From Actinomyces minihominis (GTDB taxonomy: Bacteria; Actinomycetota; Actinomycetes; Actinomycetales; Actinomycetaceae), in NCBI RefSeq assembly GCF_900187855.1, contig NZ_FYEG01000005.1:62001-126000 (forward strand): a DNA stretch of 64,000 nt, in the 5' to 3' direction. The notes under the pieces were generated by a model. The model did not search any database. It was given only the letters and a program-made list of their open reading frames with translations, and was not told where the DNA came from. This document shows, piece after piece, positions 52,255 to 59,847 of this stretch. A program made the translations under genes and the position numbers. Positions within the stretch are counted from its first letter, which is position 1. Each line of letters opens with the position of its first letter.

Positions 52255-53184
52255 CTAGTTCCCGTCAGCCAGTGCGGCGAATGTGGTTGTTTTCTTACCC
52301 CGCCAGTCTCGAATGCGGCACAGGGCCGCTTTCTTATCTTCCGCGGGCGTGTCGAAGAGTGTAGGGAGTAATTCTGGCGAGGATGGCTCGTGGAATGGGG
52401 GTGCTTGTGTGAATGCGTCCATTTGCCAAAGGTTCCAAGAGATGACCCGGGCAACCCTGCGCAGTTCGTCCCGGCTGGGTTCCCGCCTCAGGGCCGCGCG
52501 CGCGTAGTCGGTGTAACTGGCTAGGATGTTCTCCCTGGCTAATAGAAGGCTGTCGCCTTGAAGCTCGAAGCCATAAATGCTCTGAACCGCCCGAAGGGAC
52601 CAATTCAGCCATTCCTCTTCGGACGTGGTGTTTTCTTGGACGACACGCATCTTGCGGTCCAGCAGACCTATGCGTCTCTCAAGTTTGATGGGAGCACCGG
52701 TTGTGGCATCGTAGCGGCTTACCAAGTAGGGGGCCTCCCCGCAGGCGACCTCCATCCGCCGCTCGTCCACGTAGCGCTTCCACGAGCGCGGCCCGGCGTC
52801 CTCGAAATCGATGAGGTCCCGGTTAGTGCGCCATCCGTTCTTTGTGGGCCTGTTGAACACATTGGGACGACCAAACCACGCTTCGTCCACTAAGTTGTTT
52901 TGTTCGTTGCAAAGCCACGACGGTGTGAACACTTCCGCCCGCTCTTTGGTTCGCCCAAGCTGGTGGTGTTCAACCTTCTCGACGCGCGGTTGGAGTATCC
53001 CCGCGTTTTCGCCCGTGATTGCATCGACCGTGATCTCGTCTTCGGCGCCGAACCCGCTACCGCGCGATGCGTGGTCTTCGGTTGCCCAGACAATGTTTCG
53101 GCCGGTGGTGTTGTCTCGCAACAAGAGTTTGAGCAGCGTTGGATCCCTCTCCAGAAGGGCTTGTTCATCAACGTCGACCAGCAT
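52255..53184 (-). CDS. Restriction 'subunit M'-like partner protein
   Basis: A 309-residue protein that I recognise only as the short companion often found next to large helicase-methyltransferase proteins and loosely labelled restriction endonuclease subunit M. The motif RAEVFTPSWLCNEQNNLVDEAWFG (about 82-105) echoes the TPEWLCDEM segment of the downstream large protein. CGEAPYLVSRYD, RRIGLLDRKMRVV and VISWNLWQMDAF are other striking blocks. There is no NPPY motif and no SAM-binding loop, so it cannot be a complete methyltransferase. It overlaps the XRE gene upstream by 17 bases and precedes the large gene by five; it probably forms a complex with it. Confidence 0.65.
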   Translation of the reverse strand: MLVDVDEQALLERDPTLLKLLLRDNTTGRNIVWATEDHASRGSGFGAEDEITVDAITGENAGILQPRVEKVEHHQLGRTKERAEVFTPSWLCNEQNNLVDEAWFGRPNVFNRPTKNGWRTNRDLIDFEDAGPRSWKRYVDERRMEVACGEAPYLVSRYDATTGAPIKLERRIGLLDRKMRVVQENTTSEEEWLNWSLRAVQSIYGFELQGDSLLLARENILASYTDYARAALRREPSRDELRRVARVISWNLWQMDAFTQAPPFHEPSSPELLPTLFDTPAEDKKAALCRIRDWRGKKTTTFAALADGN

Positions 53185-53395
53185 CTGCGGTACCTTCCTT
53201 GGCCAGTTCGCAAATGTCGCCGATTTGGCAGTCGAGAGCGACGCATATACGGATCAGAGTGTCTGTGGTGACGGTTCCGCCCTTTCCGAGTTTCGCCATC
53301 GTTGATGGGGATACACCTGCCTTGGCTTGGAGCTGGGTCTTGTTCAAGTTTTTGTCTATCAAAAGTTTCCAGAGCTTGTTGTAGCTGAGCCTCAC
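53168..53395 (-). CDS. Small XRE-family helix-turn-helix regulator
   Basis: A 75-residue protein that is almost only a helix-turn-helix domain: NKTQLQAKAGVSPSTMAKLGKGGTVTTDTLIRICVALDCQIGDI. The GTG at 53395 is preferred over an in-frame TTG at 53425 because it has AGAGGAA six bases before it and overlaps the upstream stop as GTGA. It resembles the controller proteins of restriction-modification systems. Its position in the middle, between the ABC-3C genes and the restriction-like genes, suggests it controls the whole operon or its distal half. Confidence 0.88.
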   Translation of the reverse strand: MRLSYNKLWKLLIDKNLNKTQLQAKAGVSPSTMAKLGKGGTVTTDTLIRICVALDCQIGDICELAKEGTADAGRR

Positions 53396-55074
53396 TGATC
53401 GTTCCTCTTGTCCTTGGTATTCCAAACCCGTCCGTAAAGAGCCGCCTCACCCTCGCCGACTTCAATGACGGTATGTTCCTGGACGATGTCCCGGGTTCCT
53501 GGTGTGTAAGACACGGCCTTGTCGAAGGCAACGAAGATTTGCACACCGAGGGCCGCCGCCTCAACATACAGCTTCATGATTTCTTCGACAGGCTGGTCAC
53601 CGATGTTCTTGATGATTGGAGAGTCATGAATGATTGCGGGCAGCGCGGTTAGGGACGCGATTGCCAGGTCGAAGACGATTAGGTTCTTCGCCGTCGTTCC
53701 ATCGCCCGTGTCGCGGGGAGTGCCGTACGTGTACCTCTGTCCACCGTTAGATGTCTCTTTGAGTTCGAATATCGGCGGATACTGGGCCCCGTCGTAGATT
53801 CGGTCATTTAGTTCCTCCAGCCTTTTGTTTAGGCTGCTGGTCATCTCCTGCAGCAGTTCGGGGCGTCTTCTCGCCAGCTCGTCAGCGGCCTCTTTTGCCT
53901 CATCCTTAGCGTCTTCGGTCGCCTCCCAGGCGTCTGCCTGTGCGCGTAGTCTCTGGATCTCTGCCTTCAGGGTCCCGGCTCTGTCAAGTTCTGCGTCGTT
54001 GAGGTTGGAGGAGACGTTGATGGAAGCCATTTGGGCTCGGACCAAGTTGATCTGTTGGTCGAGCATATCGGCCAGTTTCTGGTAGCGGATTTCTTGCTCG
54101 TCCAGTTCCCGTTCCAAGATGCCCGCCAGGCGATAGTGGAAGCCCTCGATTTCCCGCAGACTCACGATGTTGGCTTCTGGGAAGAATGCCTGAAGTTGGC
54201 TGATGTCTTCGGTGTCGATCTGAGGAGTTCCGATTCGGCTTGCTTCGATTACAGCGAGTTTAGCGCCGGTGGTTTTCCTGTCGGTGATCAGCGAGTTTAG
54301 TTGAGCGGAGAGTCGTGCCTTCTCTTCAGCACCGGCCATGTCCTCGTCGAAGAGGCGCTGATCCGCGCCCGCACGAAGGTTCTCAAGTTCTGTTTCTGCT
54401 TCTTTTAGTCGGGTCTGTGCCTTCTTGTAGTTAGTCTTGGTGCGCAGGGTGATGTAGTCGCTCAGTCCTAACCGTGCTGCGGCTTTCAGGGTTGTAAGTC
54501 GCTCCTGGGCTTTGTCGTTGCGGTCTTGGAGCTCTTTGATTGGCTGGTAGACTCCGAACAGTTTTTCCAGCGCTTCGATGTCTGCGACAGCACGGCTATC
54601 CCCGACCTTGAGTGGTTTGGAGTATGCGATGTCATCCTTTTCGTGGACTCTGGAGAACCTGCCGAATGCTCCGCGCCAGCTCAGGTCGGGGTCGGTCAAC
54701 TTGTATTCGTCCTTGAGGAACTTCCGGAACTCGTTGAGTGACCATTCGTCCTCGCGCGTCCTGTAGTGCTTATCGGCGTACACCTGCACATACCCGGGTC
54801 GTGAGGTGTCGCGGCTGAAGTAGTACTCCCTGTCCGCGAACTGGAAGGTGAAGTAGATAGTGTGGTCGCTTACAGCGAAGGGTTCGACGGTCTTGGATTT
54901 GGCGAAGTCGTCGCCACCGAAAGCGAAATCGATTATCAGCAGGGTGGTGGATTTGCCAATGGAGTTGGCCGCGTTCTTGGTGCCCTGGATTATGTTCAAG
55001 CCGGGGCCGAAGCGAATGTGCTGGTCTCGGCCCTTGTACGAGGCAAACTCGGGTACATAGATTTCAAGCAGCAA
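53392..55074 (-). CDS. SMC-like ATPase with DUF2326 domain (ABC-3C system ATPase)
   Basis: A 560-residue ABC-type ATPase of the RecF/SMC/Rad50 group. The P-loop is NSIGKSTTLL (37-46), unusual in having an asparagine-serine lead. Residues about 200-450 are charged helices predicted as a coiled coil (AQTRLKEAETELENLRAG; ELDEQEIRYQKLADMLDQQ; RAGTLKAEIQRLRAQADAWEA). The C-terminal half is DUF2326: NLIVFDLAIASLTALPAIIHDSP, where the HDSP box stands in the Walker B region. Such ATPases are the core of ABC three-component conflict systems. The start is a TTG with GGAG upstream. It overlaps the middle component by 11 bases and the XRE gene by four. Confidence 0.85.
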   Translation of the reverse strand: MLLEIYVPEFASYKGRDQHIRFGPGLNIIQGTKNAANSIGKSTTLLIIDFAFGGDDFAKSKTVEPFAVSDHTIYFTFQFADREYYFSRDTSRPGYVQVYADKHYRTREDEWSLNEFRKFLKDEYKLTDPDLSWRGAFGRFSRVHEKDDIAYSKPLKVGDSRAVADIEALEKLFGVYQPIKELQDRNDKAQERLTTLKAAARLGLSDYITLRTKTNYKKAQTRLKEAETELENLRAGADQRLFDEDMAGAEEKARLSAQLNSLITDRKTTGAKLAVIEASRIGTPQIDTEDISQLQAFFPEANIVSLREIEGFHYRLAGILERELDEQEIRYQKLADMLDQQINLVRAQMASINVSSNLNDAELDRAGTLKAEIQRLRAQADAWEATEDAKDEAKEAADELARRRPELLQEMTSSLNKRLEELNDRIYDGAQYPPIFELKETSNGGQRYTYGTPRDTGDGTTAKNLIVFDLAIASLTALPAIIHDSPIIKNIGDQPVEEIMKLYVEAAALGVQIFVAFDKAVSYTPGTRDIVQEHTVIEVGEGEAALYGRVWNTKDKRNDQ

Positions 55075-55288
55075 TCTGGATCACTCCGTCCGCGTTCATC
55101 TCGATTTTTCTCAATGCGTACAGCACGGTGAGTGCTTCGATGAACCGGTAGGTTCCGCGCTCGTCGTCGCAGAAGCGCTCATTGAGGACTGTAAGCGGGG
55201 TGCCCTCCGGTTCGATCTGGGACAAAACTGGTGCCAGATCAGCCAACGTAGAGTTGTCGAAGCTGGTGAGCTTGCTAGGAAGCCGCAT
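55064..55288 (-). CDS. ABC-3C middle component (small protein)
   Basis: A 74-residue protein: RLPSKLTSFDNSTLADLAPVLSQ, RGTYRFIEALTVLYALRKIEMN. The size, helical content and position between the C-terminal-type protein and the DUF2326 ATPase match the middle component of ABC three-component systems, of the short wHTH-like kind. The ATG at 55288 is chosen; the open frame reaches 55348 but overlaps the upstream gene heavily. It overlaps both neighbours (14 and 11 bases). The identification is by position and general pattern. Confidence 0.7.
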   Translation of the reverse strand: MRLPSKLTSFDNSTLADLAPVLSQIEPEGTPLTVLNERFCDDERGTYRFIEALTVLYALRKIEMNADGVIQIAA

Positions 55289-56420
55289 GCTGCACCTCGA
55301 AAACCTCGCAGATTTGGACGAAGTAAGAGACCAAAACGGCGCATACATGTTCGCGGTGTCCGGTTCGTTTCTGAACCCATTGAGTTAGGGCATCGAACGT
55401 GTCCGGTTGGGACGCGCTGGAACCAGCAAGTTCCAGGTAACGTCCGTTCATTTGGTTGCTCAGAAGACGAAAGTGGAGCTTGTTTTGAATTTCCAGGTCG
55501 CTCATGTATGAGTGCATCGTTGCGAAGTAGGTTGTCATCGCATCCCTAACTTGCAGCTGGAGCATTGGGTGGTTCTTGATCTTGGCTTCGATAGCCACAG
55601 GATCGTAATTAGGGTCGGAAGTGGCAGCGGGTAGCTGTTCTGCGGTTAGTTGCGAGACTTTGCTCAAGAGGTCAGCCAGTTGCCGCTCGAGGTTCAACGG
55701 AACCATCGCTTCTATCAGAAGTGCCTCTTCACTCGTGAGCTTTGCTTTGGTGGCGCGGATGCGTTTCTGTTCTTCGAGCGACGGATCTGCTTGGTAGGAG
55801 GTCGCGCATTGGGGGCACATCACCACAAAGTCATCAAAACCTGGGTCCGCGCAGTTGGCGTCTATTAGCACTATCTCCGATACCGGCGCGCGGTTCGAAC
55901 CGGCGGCCACACTTAGTGATCGGCCGCATGACGCGCAGCCGCGGGCTTGTAGATATAGGGCGCGGGTGTTCTTGGCGGTGGCATTTGCTATCCGGAGGTT
56001 GCGTGCCGCTGTTTCTGGCCGGATGTCTAGTTTGGCCTTCTTGATCAAGAACTCTTGGGCGATCTGGGCGCACACGACGCTGACGTTGGCTACATCGACG
56101 TCGTGCATGCCGTGGCTGTCCAGGCAGGAGACGACTTGTCTTTTTGCAGGTACCGGGGCGTTGTCGATGACGCTGATGAAGTTGCCGAGGTCAATGCAAT
56201 TGAATATAGCGTTCGCCAGCTTCTTGGTGAACGACCGGTCGCTGGAGAAGATTTTCCGCTTGGTCTCATCGCTGGCAAGGACACTCGGGTCATCGCGAGT
56301 GTTCCACTTGTCCTCTGGCACGCTCGTCAGCATCGAAATGACCTCGGCGACATGCTCAGTGCCGTTGTTACCTTTGCCCGTAACTGGCAGCAGGCACTTC
56401 AGTAGGTCACAAAACCGCAC
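55275..56420 (-). CDS. ABC-3C system zinc-ribbon C-terminal-type protein
   Basis: First gene of the leftward operon, 381 residues. Two CxxC pairs (Cys162/Cys165 in RGCASCGRSL and Cys202/Cys205 in VMCPQCATSY) form a probable zinc ribbon. The N-terminal 60 residues and the C-terminal 150 are helical without recognised catalytic residues. In ABC-3C systems this third component is the effector or scaffold and varies in N-terminal domain; the ribbon could bind nucleic acid. The start is a GTG with AAAGGTGG upstream. The immediately following middle component overlaps it. The family assignment is from context and partial resemblance. Confidence 0.65.
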   Translation of the reverse strand: MRFCDLLKCLLPVTGKGNNGTEHVAEVISMLTSVPEDKWNTRDDPSVLASDETKRKIFSSDRSFTKKLANAIFNCIDLGNFISVIDNAPVPAKRQVVSCLDSHGMHDVDVANVSVVCAQIAQEFLIKKAKLDIRPETAARNLRIANATAKNTRALYLQARGCASCGRSLSVAAGSNRAPVSEIVLIDANCADPGFDDFVVMCPQCATSYQADPSLEEQKRIRATKAKLTSEEALLIEAMVPLNLERQLADLLSKVSQLTAEQLPAATSDPNYDPVAIEAKIKNHPMLQLQVRDAMTTYFATMHSYMSDLEIQNKLHFRLLSNQMNGRYLELAGSSASQPDTFDALTQWVQKRTGHREHVCAVLVSYFVQICEVFEVQHAAS

Positions 56421-56820
56421 CTACGCCACCTTTCTCCAGTTTCTCCCTGCTTCTCCCCAGGGCTGCTCCCTCTATCTCCCCGGACACCGCAGACCCAAAA
56501 ATACTGTTGGTTCTGACGGCTGAGCCACGATTATTCGAGGGCGCGCACTTCAAATAGTACGCGTTCCTCTGGGTGTTCGCAGAGTAAAACTCCACGAACG
56601 CATGATCCGCGGGTTGGTTGTCCGGAGTAGCTGGTGGTGGCCACCTTCAGTTGCTGTGTAGGCCCAGGCGTAGCTAATCGGGGCTGTCCTAGAGATCAGC
56701 GGGAGACACGTTCGAGCAGCTGCGGCGCCTACTCACCTTGAGTGGGCGCCGCAGTGCGTTTGAGCGTCCTCCTGCGGGATCAACACAACTGGATACCAAT
56801 CGAACGGGTCTCCCTTCCAC
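56421..56820. other. Gene-free boundary between the defence operon and the phage module
   Basis: A 400-base gap. The left part is strongly pyrimidine-rich on the plus strand (a purine-rich leader for the leftward operon). No open frame is credible. The promoters for both the leftward operon and the rightward phage genes must lie here; AATAAT-like -10 candidates near 56530 are seen, without convincing -35 boxes. Confidence 0.4.
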
Positions 56821-57405
56821 ATGGAAGGGGCCAGGCCCTTGGGAACCAACAAGCAAACCCAAACTCTCAAGATCCGCTACGAGAAAACCGAGGGCGTGCG
56901 GGAGTCCTCGTCCTGCATTTACGCCGAAGTGGAGGTGGACTCTGCAGAGGTCGACGTGTTCGTGGAGAACGTCCACCAGGAGCGCCTGCGCAAGGCCGAA
57001 GATCCCAGCTCGGTTGTCCGCTGGAGCGCGGACGAGACGGTGCGCGAGGTTCTCAACAAGCCCGAATACAACCAGGCGAAGAAGTATCTGCGCCACACCG
57101 CCTATGAAGCCACACCAGACGGGGACGGCGAAATCTCAGCCGTCGAGGCGTCGCTGACGTCGGGTGGTTATCTCGCTCAGGCGGGCGGGGTTGACCCGGC
57201 TGATTCCTGGGTGGGGGAGATGACGATCTGGGATGCGATCAACTCCCTGCCGCCTCGTGACAAAGCGATTCTCGTGGACGTGCGCTTGAACGGGCTGACC
57301 CAGGTTGAGGCCGCCGCGAAGTACGGGGTATCCCAGCCCCGCATCCAACAACTTCTCGCCCGCTCAATCAAGAGGCTGGGGGCGATCTTGCGTGAGGGGT
57401 TATAA
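56821..57405 (+). CDS. Sigma-70 region-4-like phage regulator
   Basis: A 194-residue protein. The C-terminal third is a helix-turn-helix of sigma-factor region 4 type: IWDAINSLPPRDKAILVDVRLNGLTQVEAAAKYGVSQPRIQQLLARSIKRL. The N-terminal part (KIRYEKTEG..SSCIYAEVEVDS) is not recognisable. There is no sigma region 2, so it is not a full sigma factor; similar proteins start the early gene cluster of gram-positive prophages and act as transcription activators. The ATG at 56821 lacks a ribosome-binding site; a TTG at 56839 has GGAAGGGG upstream and may be the real start. Confidence 0.75.
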   Translation: MEGARPLGTNKQTQTLKIRYEKTEGVRESSSCIYAEVEVDSAEVDVFVENVHQERLRKAEDPSSVVRWSADETVREVLNKPEYNQAKKYLRHTAYEATPDGDGEISAVEASLTSGGYLAQAGGVDPADSWVGEMTIWDAINSLPPRDKAILVDVRLNGLTQVEAAAKYGVSQPRIQQLLARSIKRLGAILREGL

Positions 57406-57416
57406 ACCGGTCCTTC

Positions 57417-57477
57417 TCGAAGCCCTCTTAGTAGCGGAGCCAGTGGGTGGTTTCGCTCCTAAGAGGAAGGAAATACG
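57417..57477 (+). promoter_or_regulatory. Structured leader with shared TCGAAGCCCTCT motif
   Basis: TCGAAGCCCTCT (57417-57428) recurs at 62198-62209 before the antirepressor gene. Here CCTCTTAG (57424-57431) pairs with CTAAGAGG (57459-57466) and an inner GAGC/GCTC adds to the hairpin; its 3' arm abuts the GGAAGG ribosome-binding site, so it may control translation. Confidence 0.5.
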
Positions 57478-57711
57478 ATGCGACACAAACTAAAAGTCCG
57501 CGTCAACGCAGGTGGGGGAGACGCCGGGCGCGTGGTCGGAGTCAACAGGATGGCTCTGCCCCGCAGGCTATACAAGCGCATTTTCGGTGGCGAACGCCGG
57601 GTAGCGGTTCTGCTGCCAGGAGTGACCGTTGATGAGGTCACCATCGTCGAGCGCGACGATCTGACTGACGTGGCTGAGGCCGCAGGTGTCATGGGTGGTG
57701 GTCCTAAGTGA
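57478..57711 (+). CDS. Small phage protein, unknown
   Basis: A 77-residue protein that I do not recognise. The N-terminus is basic (RHKLKVRVN), the middle has a hydrophobic strand pair (RVAVLLPGVTVDEVTIVERDD) and the tail is glycine-rich. AGGAAGG precedes the ATG. The last four bases overlap the next gene (GTGA), so it belongs to the phage operon. Confidence 0.65.
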   Translation: MRHKLKVRVNAGGGDAGRVVGVNRMALPRRLYKRIFGGERRVAVLLPGVTVDEVTIVERDDLTDVAEAAGVMGGGPK

Positions 57712-58088
57712 TCCCGATTTCAGCAGCGAACAAGATCATCGACGGCATCACCCAGATCAACGAAGGACTTGCTGAGCTTTCACGCTGGGTTGAAGCCCGG
57801 GCCTTCGATGGGATTGAGGATGAGTACGCGTTGGCGGGCGAACGCCCCCACCCGCCAGTAGAGGTTCCAGGAACAACGCCGCCTGCTAGTGCTGCCGAAC
57901 CGGAGCCTCACGAGTCGCCAGTGACTTTGGTGGAGGTTCGCACGGCCCTGTCGGCCCTGTCGCAGGCGGGGGAGACCGACCAGGGGCGCAGCCTGATTGA
58001 AGCGACCGGAGCGGACAAGCTCAGTGCGGTTCCCCAGGACAAGTACACGTGGTTGATGGCACGGGCGAAAGAGATCGGCAATGCCTGA
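57708..58088 (+). CDS. Phage replication-module protein, function unknown
   Basis: A 126-residue protein. The N-terminus is helical (AANKIIDGITQINEGLAELS), the centre is proline/glutamate-rich, and the C-terminus (TLVEVRTALSALSQAGETDQ, IEATGADKLSAVPQDKY) resembles the small SAP-like or HeH-like domain of short proteins encoded before DUF2800 genes in gram-positive phages, often mislabelled as rRNA biogenesis protein Rrp5. Possibly DNA-binding. GTG start overlapping the gene before, and an eight-base overlap with DUF2800 after. Confidence 0.65.
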   Translation: MIPISAANKIIDGITQINEGLAELSRWVEARAFDGIEDEYALAGERPHPPVEVPGTTPPASAAEPEPHESPVTLVEVRTALSALSQAGETDQGRSLIEATGADKLSAVPQDKYTWLMARAKEIGNA

Positions 58089-59217
58089 CCAACACGCCAT
58101 GCTCAGTGCTTCGGGTGCGCACCGGTGGATGAACTGTCCCCCCAGCGCCGTCCTCGAATCCGGCGAACCCGGGTCGACCTCTGACGCTGCCGAACAAGGT
58201 ACTGCCGCGCATGCCCTGGCGGAGCACAAGTTGCGTAAGGCATTGAAGCAGCGATCCAAACGGCCAGTGTCCTCGTGGCAGGACGATGAAATGGATGAGC
58301 ACACCACCGACTACGCGGCATTCGTCCTCGAACAGTTGGCTGCGGCGAGGGCGACCTGTCCCGACGCGCAGCTCTTGATCGAGCAGCGCCTGGACTTCAG
58401 CCATTTGGTTCCGGGTGGTTTCGGGACCGGCGACGCAGTGATCATCGCTGAACCCCGCCTGCAGATCATCGACCTGAAATACGGGCTGGGAGTCTTGGTT
58501 GAGGCTGAGCGCAATGCCCAGTTGATGCTGTACGCCCTCGGAGCGCTCCACGCGTTCGAACCGCTCTACGACATCACCGAGGTTTCGGTGACTATCTTCC
58601 AGCCCCGGCGCGGCAACGTCTCCACCTGGACCATCACCACAGAGGAACTCCTGGCATGGGCGGAGGAAGAAGTGGTGCACAGAGCTGCTCTGGCTGCTGA
58701 GGGTGCGGGCGAGTTTCGCTCAGGCTCTTGGTGTCAGTTCTGCCGATTGGCTCCGACCTGTAGAGCGCGGGCGGAGGCCAACCTGGAATTAGCCAAGCTC
58801 GAGTTCGCGCCACCTGCGGAGTTGACAGATGCGGAGATCGCGGAGGTCCTCACCCAGATCCCGCTGCTCACCAAGTGGGCATCCGATGTGGAGGCTTACG
58901 CGGCTTCGTTGGCGATCAACCAAGGGAAGCAGTGGCCCGGATTCAAGGTCGTGGCTGGCCGGTCAGTCCGCAAATACATGGACGAGACGGCTGTCGCTGA
59001 GGCCGCGGAGGCTGCGGGCTACGCGGACATCTACGACCGGAGACTCATCGCCCTCACGGCGATGGAAAAACTCATGGGCAAGAAGACCTTCACCGAGATC
59101 CTCGGCGACCTGGTCTTCAAACCCAGCGGGAAACCAACCTTGGTTCCCGACACCGACAAGCGACGCGCCCTTGACATCCGGAGCGCCGGAGACGAATTCA
59201 CAAAAACACAAAAGTAG
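58081..59217 (+). CDS. DUF2800 protein (Cas4/RecB-like nuclease fold)
   Basis: A 378-residue protein typical of phage replication modules. LSASGAHRWMNCPPSAVLE and EQGTAAHALAEHKL give the N-terminal RecB/Cas4-like pattern, the core GFGTGDAVII..LQIIDLKYGLGVLVEA has the D-x(n)-DxK-like active site, and the cysteines in CPP and in WCQFCRLAPTCRARAE could hold an iron-sulphur cluster as in Cas4/AddB. It probably processes DNA ends during phage replication or recombination. The DUF2815 gene follows after 14 bases, its constant partner. Confidence 0.9.
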   Translation: MPDQHAMLSASGAHRWMNCPPSAVLESGEPGSTSDAAEQGTAAHALAEHKLRKALKQRSKRPVSSWQDDEMDEHTTDYAAFVLEQLAAARATCPDAQLLIEQRLDFSHLVPGGFGTGDAVIIAEPRLQIIDLKYGLGVLVEAERNAQLMLYALGALHAFEPLYDITEVSVTIFQPRRGNVSTWTITTEELLAWAEEEVVHRAALAAEGAGEFRSGSWCQFCRLAPTCRARAEANLELAKLEFAPPAELTDAEIAEVLTQIPLLTKWASDVEAYAASLAINQGKQWPGFKVVAGRSVRKYMDETAVAEAAEAAGYADIYDRRLIALTAMEKLMGKKTFTEILGDLVFKPSGKPTLVPDTDKRRALDIRSAGDEFTKTQK

Positions 59218-59231
59218 AAAGAGGCAACAAA

Positions 59232-59771
59232 ATGGCAACTACAAATACTCGCATCGTAACCGGTGAAGTCCGACTCTCTTACGCGAACATTTGGGAACCC
59301 AAATCCATCCAGGGCGGCGCACCTAAGTACTCGGTGTCCCTGATAATCCCGAAAGGCGACCAGGCAACCCTGACCACGATCAACCGCGCGATTGACGCCG
59401 CAATAGAAGCTGGGATCGGCAAGTTCGGCGGGAAGAAACCCAACAAGGCCGCTCTCAAGCTTCCACTACGTGACGGGGATATCGAGAAAGACGATGAGGC
59501 CTATGCGGGGGCGATGTTCCTCAACGCCAACAGCAAGACTCCACCCCAGATTGTGGACGAGAACGTGGCACCGATCTTGGACCGCGCCGAGGTGAGCTCC
59601 GGCTGCTACGGACGCGTCAGCCTGTCCTTCTACGCGTTCAACACCAACGGGAACAAGGGCATCGCCTGCGGCCTTGGAAACATCCAAAAGACCCGGGACG
59701 GCGAACCACTCGGTGGCGGCCACGTCTCCGCCGCGGATGATTTCGGTGCTAGCGCCGACTTCCTCGCCTAG
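59232..59771 (+). CDS. DUF2815 protein (probable single-strand-binding/annealing role)
   Basis: A 179-residue protein matching DUF2815: TRIVTGEVRLSYANIWEPKSI, SVSLIIPKGDQATLTTINRAIDAA and SGCYGRVSLSFYAFNTNGNKGIACGLGNIQ. The family is predicted to have an OB-like fold and lies between DUF2800 and DNA polymerase genes in phages; single-stranded DNA binding is the usual inference but is not shown. AGAAAGAGG precedes the ATG. Confidence 0.9.
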   Translation: MATTNTRIVTGEVRLSYANIWEPKSIQGGAPKYSVSLIIPKGDQATLTTINRAIDAAIEAGIGKFGGKKPNKAALKLPLRDGDIEKDDEAYAGAMFLNANSKTPPQIVDENVAPILDRAEVSSGCYGRVSLSFYAFNTNGNKGIACGLGNIQKTRDGEPLGGGHVSAADDFGASADFLA

Positions 59772-59847
59772 TCACTAACGAACACCTTGTGGGGCGATGA
59801 CCAAACCGGCCATCGCCCCACAACCATTTACCTGAAAGGCAGACGGC

